DNA of 64,000 bases from JACVRW01 sp963734365 (lineage in GTDB: Bacteria > Actinomycetota > Thermoleophilia > Solirubrobacterales > Thermoleophilaceae). Position 1 is the first letter of the stretch. Each line of letters opens with the position of its first letter. The translations under genes were made by a program, and so were the position numbers. The stretch is taken from contig CAVTGV010000002.1 of the NCBI GenBank assembly GCA_963734365.1, positions 186,001 through 250,000 of the forward strand. The letters run 5' to 3'. Shown in pieces: positions 8,988 through 16,642 of this stretch. Below the pieces are notes generated by a model. The model searched no databases, was not told the origin of the DNA, and saw nothing but the letters and a program-made list of their open reading frames with translations.

Positions 8988-10088
8988 TCAGCCGAACGCC
9001 TCGACCCCGCCGACGAGGGTGCGCAGCGGCCGCAGCTCGTCGTCCAGCACCGTGAGGTTGGCGGCCGCCCCAGGCCGCAGGGCGCCGAGGTCTGTCCGGC
9101 CGATCAGCCGGGCCGGTGCGGCTGAAGCCGCATACACGGCCGCGGCCAGCGAGGCCCCGCTCGAGACCAGGTTGCGCACCGCCTGGTCCATCGTCACCAC
9201 GCTTCCGGCCAGCGTGCCGTCGGGCAGGCGCACCGCGCCGTCCTGTACCTGCACCGGGCGGCCGCCGAGCTCGTACTCGCCCGGGTCGAGCAGGGCCGCC
9301 TCGATGGCGTCGGTCACGAGACAGAAGCGCGATCCAGCAGCCAGGAAGGCGCCGTACGCGGCTTCCGGGGCGAGGTGAACGCCATCGACGATCGCCTGCA
9401 CGGTGGCCTCCGGGCGTACGAGGGCCACGCCACCCACGCCGGGGTCGCGCGGACGCCAGCGGCGATGAGCGTTGTGCAGGTGGGTGATCGCACGAGCCCC
9501 CCGGTCGAACGCGTGGTGGGCGGTCGCCGAGTCTGCGTCTGAATGACCGCACGAGACCACTAGTCCGGCGCCGGCGAGTCGCTCGACCAACTCGAGCCCA
9601 CCCGGAAGCTCGGGCGCCAGCGTCATCATTCGCACCGGGCCGGCGGCCACCAGCCGCTCGGCCAGCCCCGGCTCGGGCGGCCGCAGGTGGATCGGGTCGT
9701 GCGCGCCCGGCCACAGCGGCGACAGGAACGGTCCCTCCAGGTGGACTCCGGTCACGACCGGGCGGCCGTCCGCTGCGGCCGCGACCTCCGCGGCGGCGGC
9801 GAGTGGCTCGGCGTAGGCGTCCACGCGCGACGAGACGAACGTCGGCTGGAAGGCCACCACTCCCGTGCGCGCCAGGGCCTCGGCCGCACTCCGGTAGCCC
9901 CCCACGTCGGCCGACAGGAAATCGATCCCCGCCACGCCGTTGATGTGAGCGTCGACGAATCCCGGCACGGCGGTGCCTGTGCGCCCCGCGGGGTACACCC
10001 CGACCTCGGCCACGACGCCATCCGAGACCGTCACATCTCCCCCGACGAACTGCCCGTCGACGAGGGCGCCCTCGACTCCGAGTCGCAC
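8988..10088 (-). CDS. nagA: N-acetylglucosamine-6-phosphate deacetylase
   Basis: A 366-residue amidohydrolase that would remove acetate from GlcNAc-6-P. Visible motifs are GFVDAHINGVAG (His48, Asn50), GVHLEGPFLSP with the metal-ligand Glu, VVSCGHSDAD, ITHLHNA and LVTDAIEA (catalytic Asp). GTG 10088 is taken as start, with AAAGGGGAG just upstream. The in-frame ATG 10175 would put the operator 10101-10114 and the promoter inside the coding region and adds unconserved residues. A -10-like TAGACT on the minus strand at 10125-10120 places transcription start near 10113, within the DasR-like operator. It converges with the SIS gene, 18 bases apart, and belongs to the same regulon. Confidence 0.9.
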   Translation of the reverse strand: MRLGVEGALVDGQFVGGDVTVSDGVVAEVGVYPAGRTGTAVPGFVDAHINGVAGIDFLSADVGGYRSAAEALARTGVVAFQPTFVSSRVDAYAEPLAAAAEVAAAADGRPVVTGVHLEGPFLSPLWPGAHDPIHLRPPEPGLAERLVAAGPVRMMTLAPELPGGLELVERLAGAGLVVSCGHSDADSATAHHAFDRGARAITHLHNAHRRWRPRDPGVGGVALVRPEATVQAIVDGVHLAPEAAYGAFLAAGSRFCLVTDAIEAALLDPGEYELGGRPVQVQDGAVRLPDGTLAGSVVTMDQAVRNLVSSGASLAAAVYAASAAPARLIGRTDLGALRPGAAANLTVLDDELRPLRTLVGGVEAFG

Positions 10089-10100
10089 GACTCCCCTTTG

Positions 10101-10114
10101 CTGGTCTATACCAG
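10101..10114. promoter_or_regulatory. DasR/NagR-type operator at the nagA transcription start
   Basis: CTGGTCTATACCAG differs from the perfect palindrome at 4383-4396 by one base. It lies between a -10-like TAGACT (minus strand, 10125-10120) and the nagA GTG at 10088, so it covers the predicted transcription start, a classic repressor position. It is also about 350 bases upstream of the second binding-protein gene, where an effect is less likely. Confidence 0.7.
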
Positions 10115-10206
10115 CGGCGAGTCTATTCGCACCACTTCGCCGCCCGGCCACGCCTCGGGGCGCGAGCAAACACACGCCCGCTTAACCGTTTCTTTGGCCC
10201 CAAGCC

Positions 10207-10235
10207 TTGACCAAACCCCCTGAGGGGGTAAGGAT
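10207..10235 (+). promoter_or_regulatory. Candidate promoter of the second sugar ABC operon with an internal palindrome
   Basis: TTGACC (10207-10212) and TAAGGA (10229-10234) are spaced 16 bases apart. The spacer is almost filled by a palindrome, ACCCCC-TGA-GGGGGT (10215-10229), a natural operator position between -35 and -10. The resulting leader to the ATG at 10461 would be about 220 bases, unusually long for this window. No gene is convincing between 10115 and 10460; the small frame at 10207-10452 has no recognisable features. Confidence 0.45.
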
Positions 10236-10292
10236 CCGCGCCGGTGAGAGGAGAGCAGCCCGAGTCCTCGGCTCAGTGCGTGAGTCGAACCG

Positions 10293-10332
10293 GGACACGG
10301 CCGGTCCACTCGATGTGGAGCGGCCCGTGTCC
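10293..10332 (+). promoter_or_regulatory. Leader hairpin in the 5' region of the second sugar ABC operon
   Basis: A 40-base hairpin. The outer arm GGACACGGCCG pairs with CGGCCCGTGTCC (one bulged C), and the inner arm TCCAC (10305-10309) pairs with GTGGA (10315-10319) around a TCGAT loop. It sits about 130 bases before the ATG at 10461 and lacks a T-run, so it is not a plain terminator. A regulatory RNA or mRNA-stability role is possible; I recognise no known riboswitch class. Confidence 0.4.
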
Positions 10333-10460
10333 TCGATCCTCCCGGGCCGCACGAGCATGGTGTCTCTGACGCTCGCCACAGGCATCCGCGAGAGAAGCCC
10401 GATCGACGACAGGCTGTTCGGGGAGTCGACGATCGAGAGCACGCAACCCTAGGAGGGGAA

Positions 10461-11579
10461 ATGCAGAGAAACAGATGGAAAGTGAGTTGGGTCGTCGCCA
10501 TTGCGGCGCTCGTGGCTCTCTTGGGAGTCGCCGGCTGCGGCGGCGACGACGATGACGACGACGGAGGCGGAGGCGGCGGCGGCGGTGGAGGCGGCTCGAT
10601 TGCCCTGCTGCTGCCGGAGTCCAAGACCGCCCGTTACGAGTCTCAGGACCGGCCGAACTTCGAGCGCAAGGTCGGCGAGCTGTGTTCGGACTGCGACATC
10701 CTCTACTCCAACGCCGACCAGGACCCGGCGAAGCAGCAGCAGCAGGCTGAGGCCGCGATCACGAAGGGCGCGAAGGTGCTGGTGCTCGATCCGGTCGACG
10801 CGGCCTCCGCAGGGGCGATCGTCCAGCGGGCCAAGCAGTCGCAGATCCCGGTCATCAGCTACGACCGTCTGATCACCGACGCGGACGTCGACTACTACAT
10901 CTCGTTCGACAATGAGAAGGTCGGGCAGCTGCAGGGCGACAGCCTCGTGAAGAAGCTCGATGAAGACGGCGCCAAGGGCGACATCGTGATGATCAACGGC
11001 GCCCCGACGGACAACAACGCCAAGCTGTTCAAGGAGGGCGCGCACAGCGTCATCGACGACAGCTCCTTCAAGGTGGCCAAGGAGTACGACACGCCGGACT
11101 GGAGCCCGGACAAGGCTCAGCAGGAGATGGAGCAGGCGATCACCGCCTCCGGCAAGGACGGCTTCGTGGGCGTCTACGCCGCCAACGACGGCACGGCGGG
11201 CGGCGCCATCGCCGCGATGAAGTCGGCGGGCATCAAGCCCTCGTCTCGTCCCACCACGGGACAGGACGCCGAGCTGGCCGCCATCCAGAGGATCCTGGCC
11301 GACGAGCAGTACATGACGGTGTACAAGGCGATCAAGCCCGAGGCGGAGGCGGCGGCTCAGCTCGCCGTTGCGCTCGCCAAGGGTGAGGAAGCGCCCGCGG
11401 GGCTCGTGAACGACAAGGTCGACAACGGCATGAAGGAAGTCCCGTCGGTCCTGCTCAAGCCCGTGGCGGTCACGAAGGACAACATCAACGACACGATCGT
11501 CAAGGACAAGTTCTGGCCGGTGAGCGACATCTGCGCCGGCAAGTACGCGGCGGCCTGCAAGGAGGCTGGCATCCAGTAG
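10461..11579 (+). CDS. Sugar ABC transporter substrate-binding lipoprotein (paralog 2)
   Basis: A 372-residue lipoprotein with ribosome site AGGAGGGG directly upstream. The signal peptide ends in lipobox LGVAGC (lipidated Cys26), followed by an Asp/Gly tether that includes a long poly-Gly run. The mature fold is the same XylF/ChvE-like type as the protein at 4442-5551. In the first 61 residues of the mature domain 48 are identical by direct comparison, so this is a recent duplication. It heads the operon with the ATPase and permease. A strong GC hairpin at 11596-11621 separates it from the ATPase gene, which would favour excess binding protein over transporter. The ligand is unknown; an amino sugar is inferred from the neighbours. 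Confidence 0.92.
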   Translation: MQRNRWKVSWVVAIAALVALLGVAGCGGDDDDDDGGGGGGGGGGGSIALLLPESKTARYESQDRPNFERKVGELCSDCDILYSNADQDPAKQQQQAEAAITKGAKVLVLDPVDAASAGAIVQRAKQSQIPVISYDRLITDADVDYYISFDNEKVGQLQGDSLVKKLDEDGAKGDIVMINGAPTDNNAKLFKEGAHSVIDDSSFKVAKEYDTPDWSPDKAQQEMEQAITASGKDGFVGVYAANDGTAGGAIAAMKSAGIKPSSRPTTGQDAELAAIQRILADEQYMTVYKAIKPEAEAAAQLAVALAKGEEAPAGLVNDKVDNGMKEVPSVLLKPVAVTKDNINDTIVKDKFWPVSDICAGKYAAACKEAGIQ

Positions 11580-11595
11580 GGAAACAGGTGACGAC

Positions 11596-11621
11596 GGCCC
11601 CGCGGCGCACGCCGCGGGGCC
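11596..11621 (+). other. Intercistronic GC hairpin after the binding-protein gene
   Basis: GGCCCCGCGGCG and CGCCGCGGGGCC form a perfect 12-base inverted repeat around CA. No T-run follows and the ATPase gene begins 37 bases later. Such hairpins after binding-protein genes (as between malE and malF) commonly protect the upstream mRNA segment or attenuate read-through, giving unequal expression within one operon. Confidence 0.65.
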
Positions 11622-11657
11622 ATCGCCCACCCGCCTTTGGCGAAAGGAATCTGAGAG

Positions 11658-12500
11658 ATGAATGGGAACAGTCCCGTACTGGCGCTGAAGGGTGTAAGCA
11701 AGAGCTTCGGGCCGGTCCAGGCGCTCACCGACGTCGACTTCGAGGTCCACGACAACGAGGTCGTGGCACTTGTGGGCGACAACGGAGCGGGCAAGTCCAC
11801 GATGGTCAAGACGATCGCGGGGATCCACAGCGCCGACGAGGGTCAGATTCTCTTCGAGGGCCAGGAGGTCAAGATCTCGACCCCCACCGACGCGACCGAC
11901 CTCGGCATCGCGACCGTCTACCAGGACCTCGCCCTGTGCGACAACCTGAATGTGGTCGAGAACCTCTATCTCGGCCGCGAGACGCTCAGCGAGGGTCCTG
12001 GCAGGGCCACGCGCTTGCTGGACGAGACCGCGATGGAGAAACGGACCGGAGACCTGCTCAGCCGGCTGGCGGTGACCATCACCGACGTGCGGGCGGAGGT
12101 GGGCACGATGTCCGGCGGGCAGCGCCAGCAGGTCGCGATCGCGCGCTCCTTGCTCGGTGAGCCGAAGGTGGTGTTGCTGGACGAGCCCACCGCGGCGCTC
12201 GGCGTACGTCAGACCGCCATGGTGCTCGGGCTGATCAAGCGCCTGCGCGAGGAAGGTCATGGGGTTGTGGTGATCAGCCACAACCTCGCTGACGTCTTCG
12301 AGGTGGCGGACCGCATCTTCGTGCTGCGGCTGGGGCGCAAGGCCGGCGACTTCGCAGTGGGGGAGGCCAGTCAGGAGGAGATCGTGGGGGCCATCACGGG
12401 CGCCGGCGGGGATGACCCGACTGCGACGCCTGACTCGGGCGAGACGAGTGACTCGAGCGAGCAGAAGGACTCGAGCGAGCAGACGGAGGACGGACGATGA
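11658..12500 (+). CDS. Sugar ABC transporter ATP-binding protein (single-domain XylG/FrcA-like)
   Basis: A 280-residue ABC ATPase with one nucleotide-binding domain: Walker A GDNGAGKST, signature MSGGQRQQ, Walker B VVLLDEPTAALG, and a switch His (VVISHNL). RbsA/XylG usually have two such domains. The single-domain form is known in FrcA-type systems and would act as a homodimer. The last 30 residues are a Ser/Asp/Glu-rich tail (DSSEQ repeats) not needed for catalysis. It overlaps the permease gene by 4 bases (ATGA), so the two are translationally coupled. Confidence 0.92.
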   Translation: MNGNSPVLALKGVSKSFGPVQALTDVDFEVHDNEVVALVGDNGAGKSTMVKTIAGIHSADEGQILFEGQEVKISTPTDATDLGIATVYQDLALCDNLNVVENLYLGRETLSEGPGRATRLLDETAMEKRTGDLLSRLAVTITDVRAEVGTMSGGQRQQVAIARSLLGEPKVVLLDEPTAALGVRQTAMVLGLIKRLREEGHGVVVISHNLADVFEVADRIFVLRLGRKAGDFAVGEASQEEIVGAITGAGGDDPTATPDSGETSDSSEQKDSSEQTEDGR

Positions 12501-13717
12501 GCACGCAACAGAGCAGTCCGGCCGCCACCACCGCCGAGGGCGAGGGCGAGCAGCCCCGCAACGACCTGGTCCGCCGCTTCGTCCAGGGCGACCTGGCCCA
12601 GCTGCGGGTGGTCCTGGTTCTCGCGGTGATCTGGCTGATCTTCTACTCCCAGGAGGCGCGCTTCCTCAGCTCCGTCAACCTGACCAACCTCGTGCTCCAG
12701 GCAACCGCCGTGGGGCTGGTGGCCGTTGGCGTGGTACTGGTTCTGCTGCTGGGTGAGATCGACCTGTCGGTGGGGGCAGTGAGCGGCCTCTGCGCGGCGA
12801 TTATGGCCGTGCTGGCGGAGAAGCAGGGCTGGTCTCCTTATCTCGCCATCGCCGCCGCGGTGCTGGCGGGGACGGCGATCGGGCTGTTCCAGGGTTCGGT
12901 CTTCACGACGTTCGGGATCCCATCGTTCGTGGTGACCTTGGCCGGCCTGCTCGCCTGGCCCGGCGCTCAGCTCGAAGTCCTGGGCGAGACCGGGACCGTG
13001 AACCTCACCGATCCCAAGATCACCGGGCTCACCAACACCTTCTACAGCGACACGGTGGGCTGGATCTTCGCGCTGATCGCGATCGCCGCCTTCGCGGCTC
13101 TGAGCCTGCTGGGCAGGCAGCGTCGCATTCGAGCCGAGCTGCCGGCGCCGCCGCTGGCGACGGTCGTGATTCGCATCGCGTTGGTGGCGGCAGCCGTGCT
13201 GGTGGCCATCTGGGTGCTCAACGACGACCGCGGGCTGCCGCTCGCCGTGCTGATCCTGCTCGGGTTCGTGCTGTTCTTCTACTACGTCACCACGAGGACG
13301 ACCTTCGGCCGCCACATCTTTGCGGTCGGCGGCAACGCCGAGGCCGCTCGGCGGGCGGGCATCAACGTGCAGTGGGTGCGCATCGTCGTGTTCATGATCG
13401 CCTCGACGATGGCCGCGGTGGGGGGCATCATGGCCGCCTCCCGGCTGCTCGCTGTGAACCAGTCCTCGGGCGCGGGTGACTTCCTGCTGCTCGTGATCGC
13501 CGCTCCGGTGATCGCCGGCACCAGCCTGTTCGGGGGCCGCGGCAGCGTGTGGGATGCGCTGCTCGGAGCGCTCGTTATCCAGTCGATCTCGAACGGCATG
13601 GATCTGCTCGGCCTGGGCACGCCGGTGAAGTTCATGGTCACCGGCGGCGTGTTGCTTGCGGCGGTGATCGTCGACGCGATCGCACGGCGTCAGCGCCAAG
13701 CGGCAGGACGCGTCTGA
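12497..13717 (+). CDS. Sugar ABC transporter permease (XylH/RbsC family)
   Basis: A 406-residue integral membrane protein with about ten hydrophobic helices. Typical permease motifs are present (LLGEIDLSVGAVSGL near residue 90; GGNAEAARRAGI; GGRGSVWDALLGALVI). The coupling-helix region with EAARRAGI is characteristic of the ribose/xylose permease family. It would form the transmembrane pore with the ATPase encoded upstream. It is the last gene of the three-gene operon; the following gene has its own promoter at 13828-13833. Confidence 0.92.
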   Translation: MSTQQSSPAATTAEGEGEQPRNDLVRRFVQGDLAQLRVVLVLAVIWLIFYSQEARFLSSVNLTNLVLQATAVGLVAVGVVLVLLLGEIDLSVGAVSGLCAAIMAVLAEKQGWSPYLAIAAAVLAGTAIGLFQGSVFTTFGIPSFVVTLAGLLAWPGAQLEVLGETGTVNLTDPKITGLTNTFYSDTVGWIFALIAIAAFAALSLLGRQRRIRAELPAPPLATVVIRIALVAAAVLVAIWVLNDDRGLPLAVLILLGFVLFFYYVTTRTTFGRHIFAVGGNAEAARRAGINVQWVRIVVFMIASTMAAVGGIMAASRLLAVNQSSGAGDFLLLVIAAPVIAGTSLFGGRGSVWDALLGALVIQSISNGMDLLGLGTPVKFMVTGGVLLAAVIVDAIARRQRQAAGRV

Positions 13718-13840
13718 CCTCGAGCCGAGTCCCAAACGCACACCCGAGCCGGATTGGCTGACCGAGAAGCGGTCTGTCCCGTCACGCACTTGTAACGCTC
13801 GTGCGCCACAGGTGCGTGGCGGCGGCGTACGGTCGCGGGC

Positions 13841-14350
13841 GTGGATTCGCAGCACGGACAGGCGGCCGTCGAATGGGTCGGATTGCTGCTGGCGGTCACG
13901 CTCGTGCTGGGGGCATTGCTCGCGCTGGCGCCGAACGTGGAGGGCCGCAGCCTGGGCGCGGCGATCGCGCACGCGATCGCCTGCACGGCGGGAGGGCGCT
14001 GCGGGCCGGCGGCGGCGGGTTCGGAGCCGGTGGCTGCGCTTCGGGTGGGGGCTGCGTCGGGGCTCAGCACCTCCGGGGAGCTATCGCGCCCGCCGGTCAG
14101 GCCGCCACCTCGCTTCGCGCCGCCCCGCGGTCCGGTCGCGGCGGAGCGTGCCGCCGCGGCGTTCCATGTTCTCCGGGGAGTCAAGCGGGTCGCCGGCCGG
14201 GCCTGGATCGTCTGCCTCGGCTACAAGCGCTTCCAGTACGAACGGCGACACCCCGAGTTCACCGTCGCCAGTCGCATGCCGCTACGCGAGGCGCTGCGGA
14301 TCGCCGACTCCTGCCTGAACCCGGCCACCTTCCTCGGCGAGGACGGCTGA
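13841..14350 (+). CDS. Prepilin-like (TadE/Flp-type) small membrane protein
   Basis: A 169-residue protein whose N-terminus (MDSQHGQAAVEWVGLLLAV) has the hallmark of type IV prepilins: a short leader ending in Gly, Glu at +5 of the mature protein, then a hydrophobic helix. Pro/Ala-rich sequence follows, then a basic C-terminal domain of about 60 residues with no known fold. The start GTG 13841 is supported by TACGGT at 13828-13833, exactly 7 bases upstream (leaderless pattern). The next gene, 1 base after the stop codon, has a homologous N-terminal module. Function is unknown; assembly by a Tad-type pilus machine elsewhere is a guess. Confidence 0.7.
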   Translation: MDSQHGQAAVEWVGLLLAVTLVLGALLALAPNVEGRSLGAAIAHAIACTAGGRCGPAAAGSEPVAALRVGAASGLSTSGELSRPPVRPPPRFAPPRGPVAAERAAAAFHVLRGVKRVAGRAWIVCLGYKRFQYERRHPEFTVASRMPLREALRIADSCLNPATFLGEDG

Positions 14351-14351
14351 C

Positions 14352-15368
14352 TTGCCTCACCGACAGCTCGGACAGGCGACCGTGGAGTGGCTCGCGCTGC
14401 TGCTCGTGCTCGCGCTCGGGCTCGGCGCCCTGGCGGCGCTGGCGCCGCTGATCGACGGTCGCTCGCTGGGCGGCTTCTTCGCCCACCGGTTCGTCTGCGC
14501 GGTCCGAGGAGGGTGCAGCGAACGGGATGGCGACGCCGCGCTCGCCCGCGCGTACGGCCCGCGGGTGGCGGGCCTAGTCCGCAGCCACGCCCCGAACCTG
14601 GTCTACGAGCCCGGCGAGCACCAGCTGCCCGTGGACTGGCGCCATTGCCGCCGGCCGCGCTGCGCCAACGCGCCCGACGACCGCGATCTCGACGTCCATC
14701 GCAGCGACGCCGGAACCCCGGCCACGGTGTTCACGCGCGTCCTGCGGCGCGAGGGGCGGACCTACGTCCAGTACTGGCTCTACTACCCCGACTCGAACAG
14801 CGTCGTGGCCGGCTCGGACAAGGCGTGGGAGGCGCTCTGGCTGTTGCCGCGCCTGCGCGGGATCGTGGCCGATGCGCCCGGCTACCCGGGCTACCACCGC
14901 GACGACTGGGAGTCCTTCCAGATCCGTCTCGAGCCGGACGGCAGCACCTGGGTCCGCGCGAGCTCACACGGGCGCTACCAGGGCTGCAAGGAGAAGGACT
15001 GTCAGGGACGCTGGGTGGGCGGCACGGGCTGGACCAGGGTGTCGCGCGGAAGTCACGCCGGGCACATCCCCTTCCGGACCGTCGTGCGGCCGCGGAGCGG
15101 CGGGCCGAGCGGACCCGATGGGCGCGGGGGCGAGCCCCCCGTCGCGCGCGTGTGGGCGGGCAAGACCCCAGGTCTGCCGGCGCCGCGCGTGCGTCGCCTG
15201 CCGCTCTACCCGGGCCCGGCTAACCGGGAGCGAACCTCGACCTCCGAGGGCCTGCGCCTGGTGCCCCTCGAGACCCGCGATCGCAGGCGCTACCGCCGGC
15301 GCGACGATGGCATCGCCCCGCCCTGGCGCAAGGACGTGTACGACCACCCTGAGAGCGACGGCTCGTGA
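14352..15368 (+). CDS. Prepilin-like N-terminus fused to a Vps62-like domain
   Basis: A 338-residue protein starting at TTG 14352, one base after the stop of the preceding gene. The N-terminus (QLGQATVEWLALLLVL) repeats the prepilin pattern with Gly before the cleavage point and Glu at +5. It is clearly homologous to the N-terminus of the upstream protein. The rest is a soluble domain with YVQYWLYYPDSN, YHRDDWESFQIRL, WVRASSHGRYQG and VSRGSHAGHIP. These resemble the HxGDWE and SxGSHA patterns of Vps62/DUF946-type domains, which are often found in secreted proteins. Several Cys may form disulfides. A surface role is inferred, but the activity is unknown. Confidence 0.7.
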   Translation: MPHRQLGQATVEWLALLLVLALGLGALAALAPLIDGRSLGGFFAHRFVCAVRGGCSERDGDAALARAYGPRVAGLVRSHAPNLVYEPGEHQLPVDWRHCRRPRCANAPDDRDLDVHRSDAGTPATVFTRVLRREGRTYVQYWLYYPDSNSVVAGSDKAWEALWLLPRLRGIVADAPGYPGYHRDDWESFQIRLEPDGSTWVRASSHGRYQGCKEKDCQGRWVGGTGWTRVSRGSHAGHIPFRTVVRPRSGGPSGPDGRGGEPPVARVWAGKTPGLPAPRVRRLPLYPGPANRERTSTSEGLRLVPLETRDRRRYRRRDDGIAPPWRKDVYDHPESDGS

Positions 15369-15474
15369 GCGCCCGCGGGCCTCCGCGGCGGCCGGGCGTT
15401 GCAGTCGCAGACGCGCTGCGCAGGCTCGCGCCCGAACTCCACCGAATACGAAAGCGCGATTAGGCTGGTCGCCG

Positions 15475-16560
15475 ATGAACGCGCCCACGACGCGACCCAG
15501 GAGGGTGGGGCTGGTGCTCGGCGCGGGAGGCGTGCTCGGCGGCGCGTGGCTCACGGGCGCCCTGCACGCACTCGCCCGCGAGACGGACTGGGATCCGGGC
15601 AGCGCGGAATACGTGGTCGGAACGTCTGCGGGCTCGATGATGGGCGGCCTGGTGGCGGCGGGCATCCCGCCGTGGTTCATGGTCGCCCACTCCCGAGGGG
15701 AGGTCTTCGAGGGGTTGACGGGAGCGGATGGCCGGCCCGCGGCCGAGGCCGACCGCGCGGCCGGGGCGACCTTCCGGCTGCACCGCGGGGTTCCCTGGAT
15801 AGGTCCCGGGTCATTGCGGATGGCGCTCACCGCACTAGCGCGCCCGAAACGGCACACGCCGTTTCAGCTGATCGCCGGCTGGCTGCCGGCCGGGCTCATC
15901 TCCACCGAGTCGTTGAAGGACATCGTGCGGCGCGCCGTGGGCGGGCGCTGGGTCGACCATCCCAACTACTGGGCGGTCGCGTGCGACTACGAGTCCGGGC
16001 GGCGCACCCCGTTCGGACGCTTCGGGGCGCCCCGCGCCGAGATGGCCGACGCCGTGGCCGCATCGTGCGCGATTCCCGGCTTCTATCGGCCCGTGCGCAT
16101 CGGCCCCCGCCGCTACGTGGACGGCGGGGTGTGCTCCCCGTCGAACCTCGACCTGGTCGCGGGCCGGGGCCTCGACCTCGTGATCTGCCTCAACCCGATG
16201 ACCGGGGCGGCCGGCGCCGCGGGTCCACTCGACTGGTTCACGGAGATCACCCGCTCGGCCGCGCGGCGGCGGCTTCAGCGTGAGATCACCAAGGTGCGCC
16301 GCTTCGGCACGGAGGTCGCGCTGATCGAGCCGACGCGCGATGACCTCGCCGCGATGGGACGCAACTGGATGAGTGCAGAGCGCCGCCAGCAGGTGATCGA
16401 CACGGCCGAGATCACCACGGCGCGGCAACTCGAGGAGCCGGGGCGGCGCGAGCTGCTCGAGGGCCTTCCGCAGGGCGAGCCGCACAAGATCCGGCGTCCT
16501 TCCGGTCCGCCCTCGACCTGGCCCGAGCTCCGCGCCGCCGTGCGGACCCGGGCCGCCTGA
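15475..16560 (+). CDS. Patatin-like phospholipase family protein
   Basis: A 361-residue protein with the patatin Ser-Asp dyad: oxyanion loop GLVLGAGGVLGG, nucleophile GTSAGSMMGG (Ser about 54), and catalytic Asp in YVDGGVCSPSN. The family hydrolyses acyl esters of phospholipids. ATG 15475 is chosen because it opens directly into the oxyanion strand, and a -10-like TAGGCT (15461-15466) lies 8 bases upstream, fitting a leaderless transcript. The frame is open further upstream but that part overlaps the preceding gene. It is followed by an acyl-CoA synthetase gene on the same strand, so a lipid-turnover pair is plausible. Confidence 0.88.
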   Translation: MNAPTTRPRRVGLVLGAGGVLGGAWLTGALHALARETDWDPGSAEYVVGTSAGSMMGGLVAAGIPPWFMVAHSRGEVFEGLTGADGRPAAEADRAAGATFRLHRGVPWIGPGSLRMALTALARPKRHTPFQLIAGWLPAGLISTESLKDIVRRAVGGRWVDHPNYWAVACDYESGRRTPFGRFGAPRAEMADAVAASCAIPGFYRPVRIGPRRYVDGGVCSPSNLDLVAGRGLDLVICLNPMTGAAGAAGPLDWFTEITRSAARRRLQREITKVRRFGTEVALIEPTRDDLAAMGRNWMSAERRQQVIDTAEITTARQLEEPGRRELLEGLPQGEPHKIRRPSGPPSTWPELRAAVRTRAA

Positions 16561-16642
16561 TCCGGTCGCGAGGGCGCACCGAGGCCGGTACCCGTTCACA
16601 ATTGACGCGGAGGCAGCCCGAGCAGATGGAGGAACGACCGAG

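Noticed and set aside
10089..10175. Longer nagA start at ATG 10175
   Set aside because: It would place the DasR-like operator and -10 box inside the gene, and the extra residues resemble no NagA N-terminus.
10207..10452. 81-residue frame upstream of the second binding protein
   Set aside because: No ribosome site, no motif, and it overlaps a strong hairpin; more likely untranslated leader.
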